Part shown: in pieces, positions 63,918-64,000 of the stretch
Position numbering within the stretch: position 1 is the stretch's first letter
Layout of the letters: each line of letters opens with the position of its first letter
Source: Streptomyces sp. SM10
Lineage (GTDB): Bacteria; Actinomycetota; Actinomycetes; Streptomycetales; Streptomycetaceae
Reading direction: 5' to 3'
Length of the DNA stretch: 64,000 bases
NCBI RefSeq assembly: GCF_002910915.1
Contig: NZ_NEUF01000048.1
Span: 124,001 to 188,000 of the forward strand
The notes under the pieces: generated by a model
What the model was told of the DNA's origin: nothing
The model's database searches: none
The model's input: only the letters and a program-made list of their open reading frames with translations
Translations under genes and position numbers: made by a program

Positions 63918-64000
63918 ATGGCAACGCTCGAGATCCGCGAACTGTCCGTGGGCTATGGCCCGGTACGGGCCCTGCGCGACGTCTCCGTCGACGTGCCGGC
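63918..64000 (+). CDS. ABC transporter ATP-binding protein, LivF-like (3' end beyond window)
   Basis: Only the first 27 codons are visible: MATLEIRELSVGYGPVRALR and DVSVDVPA, the opening of branched-chain amino acid (LivF/UrtE) type ATPases. Strong GGAGGAGG just before the ATG. The 183-nt gap to the divergent regulator should hold both promoters. Confidence 0.75.
   Translation, partial: MATLEIRELSVGYGPVRALRDVSVDVP

Overview
The window is chromosomal DNA from a high-GC actinobacterium, almost certainly a Streptomyces: strong G/C at third codon positions, GTG and TTG starts, leaderless-looking promoters (a TANNNT box 6-7 nt before the start codon), F420-dependent enzymes, monomeric isocitrate dehydrogenase, PucR regulators and secreted polysaccharide hydrolases. 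No tRNA, rRNA or CRISPR array was seen. Long reading frames opposite real genes are GC-bias shadows and are left out.

Layout. 1-3149: glutamate-type ABC importer operon (first gene cut by the window edge). 3150-6821: SpoIIE-type phosphatase and a membrane protein of unknown function, with two decayed genes (ECF sigma factor; carbohydrate-binding-like protein). 6822-12435: secreted gamma-glutamyltransferase, GH75 chitosanase, PPOX-family protein and two unassigned proteins. 12782-13829: aldo/keto reductase broken by a frameshift and lacking its catalytic Tyr. 14101-22069: reductive pyrimidine (or hydantoin) catabolism: beta-ureidopropionase, aminotransferase, dihydropyrimidinase, LLM flavoprotein and NCS1 transporter, interrupted by a divergent alpha/beta hydrolase. 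22032-37555: housekeeping and accessory genes, including amidase, isocitrate dehydrogenase, PucR regulator, a diaminopimelate-decarboxylase-like enzyme, lipoate ligase, a second gamma-glutamyltransferase, an inositol-monophosphatase-family protein and an FAD oxidoreductase.

37788-41900 is a three-gene, translationally coupled operon: a trypsin-co-occurring small protein, a trypsin-NACHT-multiTM NTPase and a DUF6801-like surface protein. It has the architecture of a protease-plus-STAND-NTPase biological conflict system. It is followed by amtB-glnK, a PL9 pectate lyase under a LacI-type operator, an Ada/AlkA-Ogt alkylation-repair pair, a TMEM165-type transporter behind a yybP-ykoY (manganese) riboswitch, a ferredoxin-like protein with a GH16 glucanase, and a sirtuin.

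51237-61530 is the most striking feature. It is a 10.29-kb Tn554-like element with three tyrosine-recombinase-family genes and a small DUF6262/TnpC-like protein, carrying a DrrAB-type ABC transporter and a histidine kinase/response regulator pair. It is inserted inside a Nudix hydrolase gene whose halves lie at 61531-61670 and 50876-51236. Removing the element and one copy of the flanking CCGCCG restores a 165-codon open frame. Both ends carry inverted copies of TGTCTCA. Beyond it lie glycerate kinase, a PucR-type regulator and the start of a further ABC ATPase.
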